A stretch of 64,000 nucleotides of DNA from Coniochaeta sp. PMI_546 (lineage: Eukaryota; Ascomycota; Sordariomycetes; Coniochaetales; Coniochaetaceae), in the NCBI GenBank assembly GCA_021432605.1, contig MU271150.1, forward strand, positions 310,001-374,000. Reading direction: 5' to 3'. Both the position numbers and the translations under genes were made by a program. This document shows positions 1-10,329 of this stretch, piece by piece. How positions within the stretch are numbered: position 1 is the stretch's first letter; every line of letters starts with the position of its first letter. The notes under the pieces were generated by a model. The model did not search any database. It was not told where the DNA came from and saw nothing but the letters and a program-made list of their open reading frames with translations.

Positions 1-66
1 TGCTCGGCCGTCTGATACTGATTACTGAAAAGCTCCCCCGCCAGAATTAGGTTGACGCTCCTGACA

Positions 67-1069
67 ATGAGCCAAAGATTTCCCTCTGTTGCGCTGATCG
101 GGGTGAGTGAACTTTCTTATATCTTTCCCGCCAATTTTGTACAGCTGTTGGACCTCGTAGCTGACGGGCTAGGCAAAGGCGACTGGAAATGTTGGCCGTC
201 TGATCCTCCAAGCTCTCCGCGAAGCCCAGCCACCTTTTGAGTCCATCACCGTACTGACCCGATCGGCCGGGTCCAACATTGAGGCCGACGGGTCAAATAT
301 TCGCGTGCGAACTGTCGATTACTCGTCGCGGGAATCTATCTCGACAGCCCTGAAGGGCGTCGACGCCGTTGTGTCCGCCATTGCAACACAGTCGGTTGAG
401 ACGCAAAAGGCCGTCATCGACGCTGCTGTCGATGCTGGCGTCAGATTCTTCATCCCGTCCGAGTTCGGGCTGGCCAACACGCACCCTCTCCTGCGGCGGG
501 ATTTTCCAATCTTTACGGACAAGACCGAGATCCAGGACCATCTCGAAACCCTGCGCCGCTTGGGCAAGATTGACTATGCTCTGATATTCGTCGGTCTGTT
601 CTTGGATTGGGGTATGGATGGTTTTGTGATAGATGTGAAGAAGAAGAAGATCAGTTTCTGGGACAAAGGTGAGAGGCCTATCTCCATGACGACGATGGCG
701 AGCATCGGTAAGGCGGTGGCTGGGGTTCTGGAAGGGAAGGTGGAGGGTAAGAGGGAGGTGAGAGTCAAGGATATCAATATTTCGCAGAAGCGTCTGTACG
801 AGCTGGCTGTGGAAATTGTCGGAAAGGACGGATGGGACGTCAGAACGATAGATACGGCGCAGGCGAAGGCGACGGCTTCCGAAAAGCTCGCGAAGGGCAC
901 AGCTGATCTTGACGACATCTATGCATTTGTGTACCGCGCGTCCACGGCTGAAGAATATGGCCAACCCTGGAAGCCGGATGAGGATGACAGCGAGCGCATC
1001 GGCCTTAGGCCCTGGACAGAGGATGATGTCAGGGAGCTAATCCGCGAAGTTGCGGGATTGAAGAAGTGA
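67..1069 (+). CDS. NmrA-like / isoflavone reductase-like NAD(P)-binding protein
   Basis: Two exons, 67-102 and 173-1069, joined in phase 0 across a 70-nt GTGAGT...TAG intron; 310 aa. Removing the intron creates the glycine-rich dinucleotide-binding loop right after the first strand (VALIG then AKATGNVGR). This is followed by the NmrA-family pattern: VLTRSAG after strand 2, a G-V-D-A-V-V-S-A strand and a FIPSEFG motif near residue 110. Family members are atypical short-chain dehydrogenase-like proteins acting as cytosolic NAD(P)H-dependent reductases or redox sensors; the substrate cannot be read from sequence. ATG 67 is chosen because it gives the expected short N-terminus before the first beta strand. 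Only 66 bases of upstream sequence are in the window, so an earlier exon is possible but unlikely. Confidence 0.88.
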
Positions 1070-1708
1070 AGTTGTCTCCAGATTGAGAACATCGATACAA
1101 TTTAGCACGGACTCTTGACGCTGTACGATATGGTTGCATGTGATTATACCTATGCCACAGCTCTGCCAAGGCGTAGAAAAGAATGGGACTGAGTCTACCT
1201 CTTGAGAGAGCGAGTCCTAGGGCGTCAAACCCAAATACTCGAACAGGGCGCTTCGTAGGTCAATAGGCTTGCGAATTTGGCCATAGCTTCGCCGAGATCG
1301 AGATCCTAACATGCATCTATCACTGTAAGACAAAGATATATCTCACTCTAATTCGCCTCTGCCGATCATCACACGACATAAACATGGTATAGACGTATTC
1401 GCTTATGGATCCTCGGAGTGTTGTAGGAGTTTCGGCAGAAAAATATACACGTGTTGCAGGCAACGCTCCTTGTTTGTTTTTAGAATAGCGTCCTTATAAT
1501 GCACGTGTCAAAATTAAACACCACTAATGGAGGCTTTGAATGACGCGAGCATGGGCTACAACCCCGCTCCAGCCCCCAAGATTGAAAGCCTCCGAATAGA
1601 CGAGTACAAAATGATCTGTGGTTGCTGTTGTGTGAACTTGCGCGACGTCTTTGGAGTACGGTGCGGATAGTTTCGATAGTCTGAGTAATTCAAGGATTGT
1701 TACAGTCT
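1070..1708. other. Intergenic, no gene recognised
   Basis: No supported coding sequence. It holds two CACGTG hexamers (1448-1453 and 1502-1507), possible bHLH sites upstream of the next gene; this is motif matching only. Confidence 0.4.
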
Positions 1709-2629
1709 ATGATGCGTGTCTCATCTCTTCTCGCCTTTACTGGCGCAGTAACAGCGCAGAGCAGTGCCTTGCAGTCCATTCTCTCGCAAGCCGGAACAGG
1801 CAACTACACCTACCCCACGTCATTGACGCAAGGCATAATACCCAAAGCCCTACACTCACACAACGATTACTGGCGTCCAGTACCCTTCTACTCAGCCCTC
1901 GCTGTAGGAGCCGTGAGTGTCGAAGCCGACGTCTGGCTGATTAACAACACCCTTTACATCGGCCACGAGCGCAGCGCCCTGACGCCCAACCGGACGCTAG
2001 ACAGTCTTTACATCCAGCCCATCCTCTCGGTCTTACAGTCGCTCAATCCAAATACCAGCTTTGCGCCTTTCGTGACGAAAAATGGAGTCTTTGACACAGC
2101 GAGTGGGCAAACGCTCTACCTCTGGATCGACCTCAAGACCGACGGCGCCACGACCTGGCCGTATGTGGTGAAAGCGCTCGAACCGCTACGGCGAGCAGGG
2201 TATCTCACCACCTACAACGGGTCCACGGTCTCCTCCGGCCCCGTGACTGTCATCGGGACGGGCAACACGCCGCTCAACCTGGTGCAACCCGTCAAGCCGC
2301 GGGATTACTTCTGGGATGCTCCTATCGCGACGCTGAACACCACGTTCTCCAACGTCACCAAGGAAGTCAGTCCGATCGCCAGCGCGGACTTTGCCGCCAT
2401 CTTCGGCGAGGTGCGGAACCAAACGCTCAGTGATGCGCAGCTCAAGACGCTGAAGAGTCAGGTTGCGGTTGCGCACGGTAAGGGCATCCAGGTCCGCTAT
2501 TGGGACCTGCCTGGGTGGCCGATTGGCACGCGGAATGCGGTCTGGAGGACGTTGTGGGATGCTGGTGTTGACTTGATCAATGTGGATGACATTGGGGCTG
2601 CTGCTGGGTTTTGGGAGAATGACGGGTGA
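1709..2629 (+). CDS. Secreted AIM6-like protein (PLC-like phosphodiesterase fold)
   Basis: Single exon, 306 aa from ATG 1709 (a second ATG follows at once at 1712). The N-terminus is a signal peptide (MRVSSLLAFTGAVTAQ), so the product is probably secreted or enters the ER. The motif ALHSHNDYWR near residue 50, followed by EADVWL about 25 residues later, is typical of the fungal 'altered inheritance of mitochondria protein 6' family. That family shares the TIM-barrel PLC-like phosphodiesterase fold, where the His and Glu/Asp residues would sit in the active site. Near the C-terminus, RYWDLPGWP and DLINVDD match the usual last strands of the barrel. Several N-x-S/T glycosylation sites are present. 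Family assignment is good; the substrate is unknown. Confidence 0.82.
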   Translation: MMRVSSLLAFTGAVTAQSSALQSILSQAGTGNYTYPTSLTQGIIPKALHSHNDYWRPVPFYSALAVGAVSVEADVWLINNTLYIGHERSALTPNRTLDSLYIQPILSVLQSLNPNTSFAPFVTKNGVFDTASGQTLYLWIDLKTDGATTWPYVVKALEPLRRAGYLTTYNGSTVSSGPVTVIGTGNTPLNLVQPVKPRDYFWDAPIATLNTTFSNVTKEVSPIASADFAAIFGEVRNQTLSDAQLKTLKSQVAVAHGKGIQVRYWDLPGWPIGTRNAVWRTLWDAGVDLINVDDIGAAAGFWENDG

Positions 2630-3675
2630 GATGCGTGCGAACGGTTAGAACGGGAAGTGGAGTGCCATCCAGTCTAGCCTCCAGACTCTTTAATATAAGG
2701 TATCCTACCTTAGATGATCGGGACCTCTAATATTCCACATCCTTCTTAATACAGAAACCAAAATCTGAGGAGGCTGTGGTCGGATTCTTCCCCTCTGCTG
2801 TATTGCCGTCGCAACATTGTCAAGAAGGAGCGACCAGTGTATTGTCATGGAAGGATCTCGAGGAGCCACTACCAATCTCCATTGTCTTCATCATTGTAGA
2901 GTTGTAATGATGAGGCAATCTTTGGCAATCCTGACGGTGAACAGAACTTGACTCGTCGAGCCTCAAAATGCGATCATGTTGAATCAAACAAAGCACGAAT
3001 CAAGTCGCAACCTTTGTGGCTACGGATCCGCTGGCACTGGTTGTATGTCAAACGTCCAGGTTAGACTTTGGGTTATAACTTAAGACTGACTGCAGTCATA
3101 GAAAGCGGCGTCGGTTCTTTAAAGCCCCTCTTCGGGTAGAGTGAGTTGCAGCTTCTTCCTTCCATGCTGGCACTGAAGGTAGGGCGACCAATGGGGCTTA
3201 AGCTTTGGCTGCCTCTAACTGCCAACAGCCACAAGTGACAAGACTGATAACATATCAGCGGCATACAAAGTATCTAGGTTCAATCGTCAGCTATGATTTG
3301 TTTCTATTGGATGTATCGTATGTTCCACGACTTACTGGATGCTGCAGTTGCTGCAGTTGCCCCAGTGAGCTGCCTACCTACTATACAGCAGGCAGCCTAC
3401 ATCAACCCACCATTGTTTCTGCAGCTTTCCTGGGATGACACATGATGCTTTCAATCCTCAAAACTCATCAACGACCCCGCCCCTTGCTCTCCAAAGTACT
3501 TAAACTCAAAACATCAACCTGTCGTCAGCATTTCCTACCGGATCTAGACTTACCAGGTAGACGACCATAACGATACCGCTCGAACCTACACAAACGTTTT
3601 AGCACCTTCTGTTCAGGACAAACACAAATGCTGTAATCCACTTCATCAGTCTCATCGCGCACCTCCGTCGCAGCG
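2630..3675. other. Intergenic, no gene recognised
   Basis: Only short ORFs without family signals. A small GCTGCAGTT direct repeat lies around 3341-3361. The last 200 bases are pyrimidine-rich, as expected for a promoter and 5' leader of the gene at 3676. Confidence 0.35.
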
Positions 3676-4965
3676 ATGCCGCTCAAGGAACTCATCATAA
3701 CCCCCCCACCCACTCCCAAGAAGGGCTTCCTCGGACTCCCCCGCGAGGTTCGCGACATGTGTTACGCCTTCACCCTAGTGCAGCCGATAAAGTGGTCTCG
3801 CCGCCACAGACCGACCTGCGAGCACTGCCCCCGGACCTGCACCGTCTTCGAGCGGCCCCTCTTCACCTATAAAGTCCAGCCTTGCAGCTGCGTCCGCCGA
3901 ACAGGTCTCAACCTCCTCCTCGCCAACCGGCAGATCCACAGCGAGGCCGCGCCCATCTTCTGGGCCGAGAACTCGCACTGCTTCAATGTCGCGCCCGACT
4001 TCACCCGGGAAGTCGGAGAGATCCTGCGGCCGGAGTACCGCCTGCTGTTAAGGCACGTGAGCATCATGTCCACCGAGTGGGTCTCGGACAAATACTACGG
4101 CAACACGATCTCCTGCCCGAAGGGCCAGGAGGCTCTGTTCTGGCAGACGGTGACGGAGTGCAAGGGACTGGAACGCCTGGAATTGCACCCATCCCATGGC
4201 TGGTGGCACATCGACTGGTCCTGGTACATCAGCCGGCTGGGCGCCGCTCTGCCGCGTCTCAGGTCCTTCAGCTGGGAGAGACTGAGCTACTTCAACGTCG
4301 GCAAGGACTTTCAGGGACGGTGGCTTGAGTTTCCGAAGCTGCAGACCCTGTACTGCCTGTCGAGAAAGGAGGTGGATGTCGGGTCTCTGACGTCCTCCAT
4401 TGCCGCGATGAGCTCCATCCGGGATTTCGAGACGAACTTCATGGTGCACGTCCGCTACGCTGTCGAGAGCAACCTCTTGGGCCATACTTACGGGCCTCGC
4501 AGCCTGAATAGCCCCGTGTACAGGAGCTTCGGCTACAAGCTCGGAGAGGGGCTGGATGATCTGCATCCGAGCCAGACGCTGGTCCTCCGGGACGGCACAG
4601 CCACGACGGTGCAACTCTTTGGACTTCCGCTCAGCGTGGAGACGCGGAAGCGGAACGCCAGGGAGCGGTATATACACGACGTCGTTCTCCGGAAGCAAGG
4701 CAAGCCGACATTGAGGGAGCAGAAGCTCTCAGAGGTGGTCAGGGTGCGGCGATCGGAGAAGAAGTCCAGCAAGAAGGTGCGAGAGATTGTCGAGCGTGAG
4801 AACGAGAAGAAAAAGAAGATGCAGAGGCAGATGGATGATCGTGTTCGGATAGCAAGACAGGACAGACGAGAGGAAGCGGAGCGCAAACTCGCCTTGCGGG
4901 AAAATCTCCTCGCGGCAGCCCAGTTGAAGCTGCTGGAGAGGAAGAAAGTTCCGAGGCCGAAGTGA
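3676..4965 (+). CDS. F-box/2EXR-like protein with a charged coiled C-terminus
   Basis: Single exon, 429 aa. The segment GFLGLPREVRDMCYAFTLV near residue 20 is the F-box-like opening helix typical of fungal 2EXR/F-box family proteins. About 60 residues later comes LLLANRQIHSEAAPIFWAENSH, the usual 'nR.i..Ea.pily..n.f' partner motif. Several CxxC pairs (CEHCPRTC, CSCVRR) between them could bind metal. The last 90 residues are rich in Arg, Lys and Glu and form a likely long coiled coil. F-box proteins serve as SCF ubiquitin-ligase adaptors, but this family is poorly characterised and no substrate can be named. ATG 3676 is the first in-frame start and lies just before the domain. Confidence 0.72.
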   Translation: MPLKELIITPPPTPKKGFLGLPREVRDMCYAFTLVQPIKWSRRHRPTCEHCPRTCTVFERPLFTYKVQPCSCVRRTGLNLLLANRQIHSEAAPIFWAENSHCFNVAPDFTREVGEILRPEYRLLLRHVSIMSTEWVSDKYYGNTISCPKGQEALFWQTVTECKGLERLELHPSHGWWHIDWSWYISRLGAALPRLRSFSWERLSYFNVGKDFQGRWLEFPKLQTLYCLSRKEVDVGSLTSSIAAMSSIRDFETNFMVHVRYAVESNLLGHTYGPRSLNSPVYRSFGYKLGEGLDDLHPSQTLVLRDGTATTVQLFGLPLSVETRKRNARERYIHDVVLRKQGKPTLREQKLSEVVRVRRSEKKSSKKVREIVERENEKKKKMQRQMDDRVRIARQDRREEAERKLALRENLLAAAQLKLLERKKVPRPK

Positions 4966-5521
4966 CTCGAAGCTATTGAATAGGAATGACATTGGAGTTT
5001 TTGGGTCCCTACAGCGATCCACTGCCAGCCATCCAGATAGGCTGGATGCCGATCACTAGGTTGCGGATAGTGTCGTCCCGAAGGAACCTGCTTTCTCCAC
5101 AATGCTTCCCCGGAATATCCAGCCGGGAGATCTGGCGGCTGAAACGGGATTACGACACCTAGTTTCGCGGAAAGTGATAAACCCTTACCCAAGACTCTGG
5201 AGACAAACCGGACTCTTGAACTGGCAAGTGGCTAATTTGCAACGGAGCATAACCGGCGTCGATTTCCCAGGAACTACACACATAAGACGACTAAGTGGAG
5301 TTTGGGATAGGTAATGGCCGCAATGAAAAGAGCTGCTTGCTATAGACCCTGAATGCATAATAGATTGTTCTACCGGGAAATGCCTAGTAGCGTTAATTAA
5401 CAGGCACTGGACACCTTACCTTGGATAACCTCTGTGAACTTCGTGAGCCGCAACAAAAAGTGCCTTAAGGCCGCAACATAGTCAAAGACATGACGTTAGT
5501 ATTGGGTGACAATCCAAAGTG
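4966..5521. other. Intergenic, no gene recognised
   Basis: No convincing ORF. At 5491 an ATG opens a 10-codon stretch ending in TGA just before ATG 5522 of the protease gene. It may be an upstream ORF or a frame-shifted piece of the protease N-terminus. Confidence 0.3.
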
Positions 5522-7735
5522 ATGCCTTGGCCAACACATGAAATTCCGTGGGCGAGATGGGTTTTGGTCACAGTAAGTTCCGAAACCGATGGAAGCAGAA
5601 CTTGTACTCACAGACTTCAGGCTCTTGTCCCAATAGCGCAGAGCATCGTTCTTCCAGAACAAACTCACCGCAAACTGCCATGGGGAGATGGCATCCCTGT
5701 GCCAGTAGCAGCAAGTTCGGTCCCTGCTATTGACTGGTCGTCGATATCACCACCCTTGTACGCTCCGCCGAGCGAGAGTGTCCAACAGACCACTCCTTCA
5801 GGGAATAAGTATCAGACCAAAGTGATCAGCGATGACAACTCGACTACACAGACGGTAGTGGACTGGCGAGACCGAAACGGGATGAACTACATCACAACAC
5901 CCCAGGTACTATCCGCAGCACCAACCTCCCATAAGCGCCTCACCACTCACCTTCTTCGCAGGATCAAGGCGTCTGCCAAGCCTGCTGGGCCTTCGCAGTA
6001 ACAGCCCTAATCGAGTCCATGATCCGCATCGAGCACGGCCACTGGAGCAAGCGCAGCGAGGCCGACGTGCACGACGCCGTCGGAGCGGCCTGCGAGAGCG
6101 TCGGCAACGCGGAAGACACCCTCGCCTTCTTCGCCGGCGCCGGCTCCGCCCATGTCGCTAACACGACAGCCACCCCTCCCGGCGTGGCGGACTGGCTCTG
6201 CGATCCCTACCAGGCGACGCCCCACGGGTACGCCCCGTGCGCCGACCGCTCGGGCAGGGCGACGCGCATCCCGCTCTACCAGACACTGGGGACGGTGGAA
6301 GATCAGAAGCGGTGGGTCGCGGAATATGGACCGATTGTCGCCACGTTCCAGCTGTACTCCGACTTCGGGACTTGGAAGTTGAGCAATGAGACGCCTGTGT
6401 ACAAGGTCAGCGACGGTGCGGTCACTGCCGGAAACCATATCGCACTCGTAGTAGGGTATGACGACAGCAGAGGTGCCTGGATAATGAAGAACTCCTGGGG
6501 TCCAGGCTGGGGCGACCACGGGCTCGTCTACTTCGGGTACGGCGAAGCCAACATCGACGGGTGGGCCAAGTATGGCATCACCAATGTGAATCCGGACCCT
6601 TGGTCGCGCAAGCGCCACCAGAGCGGGAGCATGATGCAGAGCGGCAATGGCGGGACGCACAGGAACTTTGAGCTCCTGCTCGCGTCCAACTCTTCGACCG
6701 GAGGAGGCTTTGCGCATGTTTCGCGGGATGGCACGACGGGGAAGTGGAGTACGGCTTCCCATGTCGGACTTGGAGGCATACCCGCCGGCCAGCCTGTTAT
6801 CGTAGGGACGTCTGCCAATCGAGATTTTGCGACTGTTTTCGTTGACGGAGAAAAGAGGCTTCAGCATTGGTCGTACAGTCAAGCGGACAAGACTTGGGCA
6901 AGGATATCGTCGCTTGAGGACCAGAACATCGACGGCTTCCCGGGATTGGTCCAAGACGATGACTCGGCGTTGCTCATGGTCGTCCGGCATGCAGACGGTA
7001 CGCTGAATGAGGTGAGTTCAGCGCCATCAGATTTCTCGTCATTGCTGAAGGGGGTGGCATCCGTGGTGCCATAAAACTGTTCCATGGCTGTGGTGTCGTG
7101 GAGGGCCGAGCTCTTGCACTTTACGTCGCATAACTGACAGCCAGCAGTACCGACAATCCTCTTCCACGCGCAACTGGACTCATGTCTCCCTCATCGCCGG
7201 TTCGCTAACCCATAGCGGCCCCTCACTGGTCGTTACCAACATAAACCAGAACATCTACTTAACCTCGTCGCGCGGCGACCTCTACGTCGTCGCCGTCCGA
7301 TCAGACGGCCGTCTGCAACTCTTCTCCCGCCCCGGCAGCGGCACCTCCTGGACAGCAGGCGACATTTTCGGCTCTGGGATAGGCGACACGCCGCCGGTGA
7401 TGATACAGGACTTCTTCGACACCGCCAACGAGACGAGTGCCGGCGGACTACAGCTCGTTGTTGCTGTTGGCGGAGGTGTCCAGCACTGGAGATGGGATAA
7501 CGGTGAGAGGGACGGCGGGTGGGAAATGGTCGAAGCAGCGGGCACAGGGGTGAGACACGTTTGGGCCTTGGTGCAGGGGAGTTTTGGCGGCAGGATGCAT
7601 ATGGTTACTGAGGGAACTGACGGGAGATTTTCGTATTGGGAGTGGAATGGGGCTTGGGTGGTTGTTGAGACATTGCCGGATTTGGAAGATGACGCTTGGG
7701 AGGTTGCTGTTGCTGGGGAGGTGAGTGGGGGCTGA
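5522..7735 (+). CDS. Papain-family (C1A) cysteine peptidase with C-terminal lectin/propeller-like domain
   Basis: Modelled as exons 5522-5905, 5962-7011 and 7148-7735 (introns 56 and 136 nt, both phase 0), about 673 aa. The first intron falls just before the active site; splicing joins ...YITTPQ to DQGVCQACWAFAV, the papain Gln/Cys signature. The catalytic His is in AGNHIALVVGYDD and the Asn in IMKNSWGPGWG, so the triad is complete. After about residue 340 come repeated units of the type 'GTSANRDFATVFVDGEKRLQHWSY', 'MVVRHADGTLNE' and 'VRSDGRLQLFSRPGSGTSW', as in beta-propeller lectin-like (PLL/fucose-lectin-like) domains. No clear signal peptide is visible. The N-terminus is uncertain (see the upstream 10-codon ATG frame). 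An extra 3' exon starting near 7800 after a GTGAGT at 7722 is also possible. Confidence 0.72.
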
Positions 7736-8440
7736 GATAAAAAGTGGAATGCATTGATGAATTCACCTCGAATCTCGACATTTCGACATTCACATTCAAG
7801 GGCTCTCAATATGTCGTCGGAGATGCGACAGCACCGCCTTTTGTACGCGTAAGTCAAGACGCAATCGCAAAGCGCTGTTCCACGCTCCGAATGCCATGTC
7901 AGTGGACGGCAAGATCCGTAAGGTCATGGAATGATAGGCATGTTCAAGGGCTCGACTCGGTACCAGGTTGAACCGTTGAACAGATTTGCAGCCCAAAGCA
8001 AAAACAGTGGAGGTGGGCAAATGACACGCGTATTAGCTAATACGCGTATCTTGACTGAAGCGCAGACTAAGTTATGGTACATGTACCTACCTGGTAGTGT
8101 ACTAGTCAGCTTCGCCCCAATTACCACCTAACAGCCAGCCATTTGCTATCGGCCCTTGGTTCGTATGAATCGTAAGTACTGTCGAGAATACGTGTATTGT
8201 CGTTAGGTGCATTGCTATAGGAGCTTTTCAAAGCATAAATACATATCATTACATTCCCAGTTCCTTTCGAGATGCATCAAAGGGCCAGGCCAGCGATTTT
8301 TTATCTACAGTGCTCAATTACTTGAGCTGCTCCGATTCATCTTCAATCGTTTCCGTGAATAGGGGATTCAACGACAAGGTTGGAAGCCAGATCGCCCACC
8401 ACAAACTCAGCCAACACAGCAAGACATATTCACCGCCAAG
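7736..8440. other. Intergenic, with a perfect palindrome
   Basis: No supported gene. Contains the 22-bp palindrome listed separately and a looser inverted repeat centred on GGTACC near 7961. The segment 7800-7860 could be a last exon of the upstream protease, which I could not confirm. Confidence 0.35.
8026..8047. repeat. 22-bp perfect palindrome
   Basis: Two 11-base arms (ACGCGTATTAG and its reverse complement) meet with no spacer. Its 5' part contains ACGCGT, the core recognised by MBF-type cell-cycle factors in yeasts, present once in each arm. It lies about 400 bp upstream of the RTA1 gene. Function unknown. Confidence 0.6.
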
Positions 8441-9378
8441 ATGCCAACTCTAGAAAGCCACAATGGCTACTATCTCTGGCACTATATCCCCAACATCGCA
8501 GCTGCCATAGTGTTCGCCATCATCTTCGCCGTCGTGACAGGCGCACACTTGTGGAGGATGATCCAGACCAGGATGTGGTTCTGCCTGCCCTTTGTCATCG
8601 GCGGTCTCTGTACGTTCTTCCATCACCCACTTTCCTCTGATCCCCATCCTCTAACCGGTCCTCTACTCCAGTCGAAGTAATAGGCTACGCCGGCCGCGCA
8701 GCAGCAACCAACGCCACAGGCCAAATAATGCCCTACATCATCCAATCCATCTTCCTCCTCCTCGCCCCGGTCCTCTTCGCCGCCTCCCTCTACATGACCC
8801 TGGGCCGCCTCATCCGCTCCGTCGAGGCCGACCGGTACAGCATCATCCCGCCGCGGTGGCTGACCAAGGTCTTCGTCACCGGCGACGTGCTCAGCTTCTT
8901 CATCCAGGGCGCCGGAGCCGGCATCATGGTCCAGGGCAAAGGCGACAGCATGAAGACCGGCCAGAACGTCGTCGTCGGCGGCTTGATCCTGCAGGTCCTC
9001 ATGTTCGCCTTCTTCATCGTCACGGGACTGCACTTCAACCTCCGGTTCCGGAGAAACGGACCGACGGAGTCGTGGAGCCATGTCCCCTGGCAGGGGACTC
9101 TGAACATGCTCTACATCACTTCGAGCTTCGTCATGGTGCGGAACATCTTCCGCGTCGTGGAATATGTGGGAGGCTCAGATGGGTATCTGCTGAGTACCGA
9201 GTGGCCGCTGTACGTCTTTGATGGCGCCCTGATGCTCTTCACCATGTCCTGGTTCTTCTGGAGGTATCCCAGCGTGATCAAGACGCAGCTGTCGCACCCA
9301 GACATGCAGTTGAGGTCTGCGGACGAGGAATCGGTGGCCCAGCTGAGTGCTGAGCGGTCGAAGCCCGAGAGATACTAA
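8441..9378 (+). CDS. RTA1-family seven-transmembrane protein
   Basis: Exons 8441-8609 and 8672-9378 (62-nt GTACGT...CAG intron), 291 aa. Seven hydrophobic helices can be followed. Family marks include FEVIGYAGR at the second helix, LAPVLFAASLYMTLGRLI at the third, VFVTGDVLSFFIQGAGAG at the fourth, and RNIFRVVEYVGG plus WPLYVFDGALM in the last two. Fungal RTA1 proteins (RTA1, RSB1, RTM1) are plasma-membrane or ER proteins linked to sphingoid-base translocation and resistance to toxic lipids or 7-aminocholesterol. The start is fixed by ATG 8441, nine codons before the first helix. The substrate here is unknown. The neighbouring Zn2Cys6 regulator may or may not control it. Confidence 0.93.
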
Positions 9379-10329
9379 GCTTTCGAGCTTGAGTCTCGTT
9401 GTTTGCATGCAACTAGTGAATATCTTTGCTGGCTAGCTGGGTTGAGGAGTTAGAACGGCGGCTGTTTTCCGGTTTGGGCGGATTGTCTTTAGAATTGGGC
9501 CTGAGCTGGCCACGTTTTCTGTTTCCTTTTTGTTTTGTAGACATAGCATTTTCCACATGATATTGATTTAGGTGATAGAAAATAGAGATTGGTCCTCAAT
9601 ACGCCCTGGGGCATTGTTCGTTCGGTGCAGACCTGTCAGGTTGGATGCTCGATAGGCGTCGGACCCTCGATGAGCCTTTGGTGGACTCGTTGCCGAACGA
9701 CTTGCTTTGTAATGAAAGTACTGTGCTTCAGTGAAAGTTGGGGGCATTGGTGCACATGAAACACTGTAATGCAAGATGTCCTTCGCAAACCCCATTTTCA
9801 GAAGATACCGCCACTGACGGACTATCCATCTACTCCCTCCGCCTCTTGTTCAAGCCATCAAAGGTAACTCAGCTGTTGACGGCGGCATGAAACACGCACA
9901 ACTATTCGTTGGACACGTGTTTTCAGGTTGCTTCCATCGTGTCTTGCATCAATATCGTTGGTTGGCAATCCATAGAGTGGTTCGATCAGAAGTCCAGCAG
10001 ACTGGCGAGCCACTTGAAGGTGGTGAGACAAGCTTAGCCGACGCCATTGACAATCAGGTAAATGTGGTTAAGAGTAATCCAACAATAAGGCATATACTCC
10101 GGTCTAGGCTCCATATACAGAGCGAATGCAAAGCCAATACTTCGAGCAGACATATTGTGACGGACCTATTCCGAAGAGGGGCATCGTGACTCAAACAGAG
10201 CTTTGCATATGGATTGCTCTACCACCGTATACACAATCAGCTCAAACTCAACTTTACCCTCCCGTACAGAGTTTCTAATGATAAAACCATGCTTACAAAC
10301 CACCGACACCATTTGCAATGACTGCGCAT
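9379..10329. other. Intergenic between convergent genes
   Basis: Between the convergent RTA1 and regulator genes; no family signal in any short ORF. Presumably 3' UTRs and spacer. Confidence 0.35.

Noticed and set aside
7744-7971. Small plus-strand ORF after the papain-like gene
   Set aside because: It could be a last exon, but no intron solution is better than the stop at 7735 and no motif supports it.
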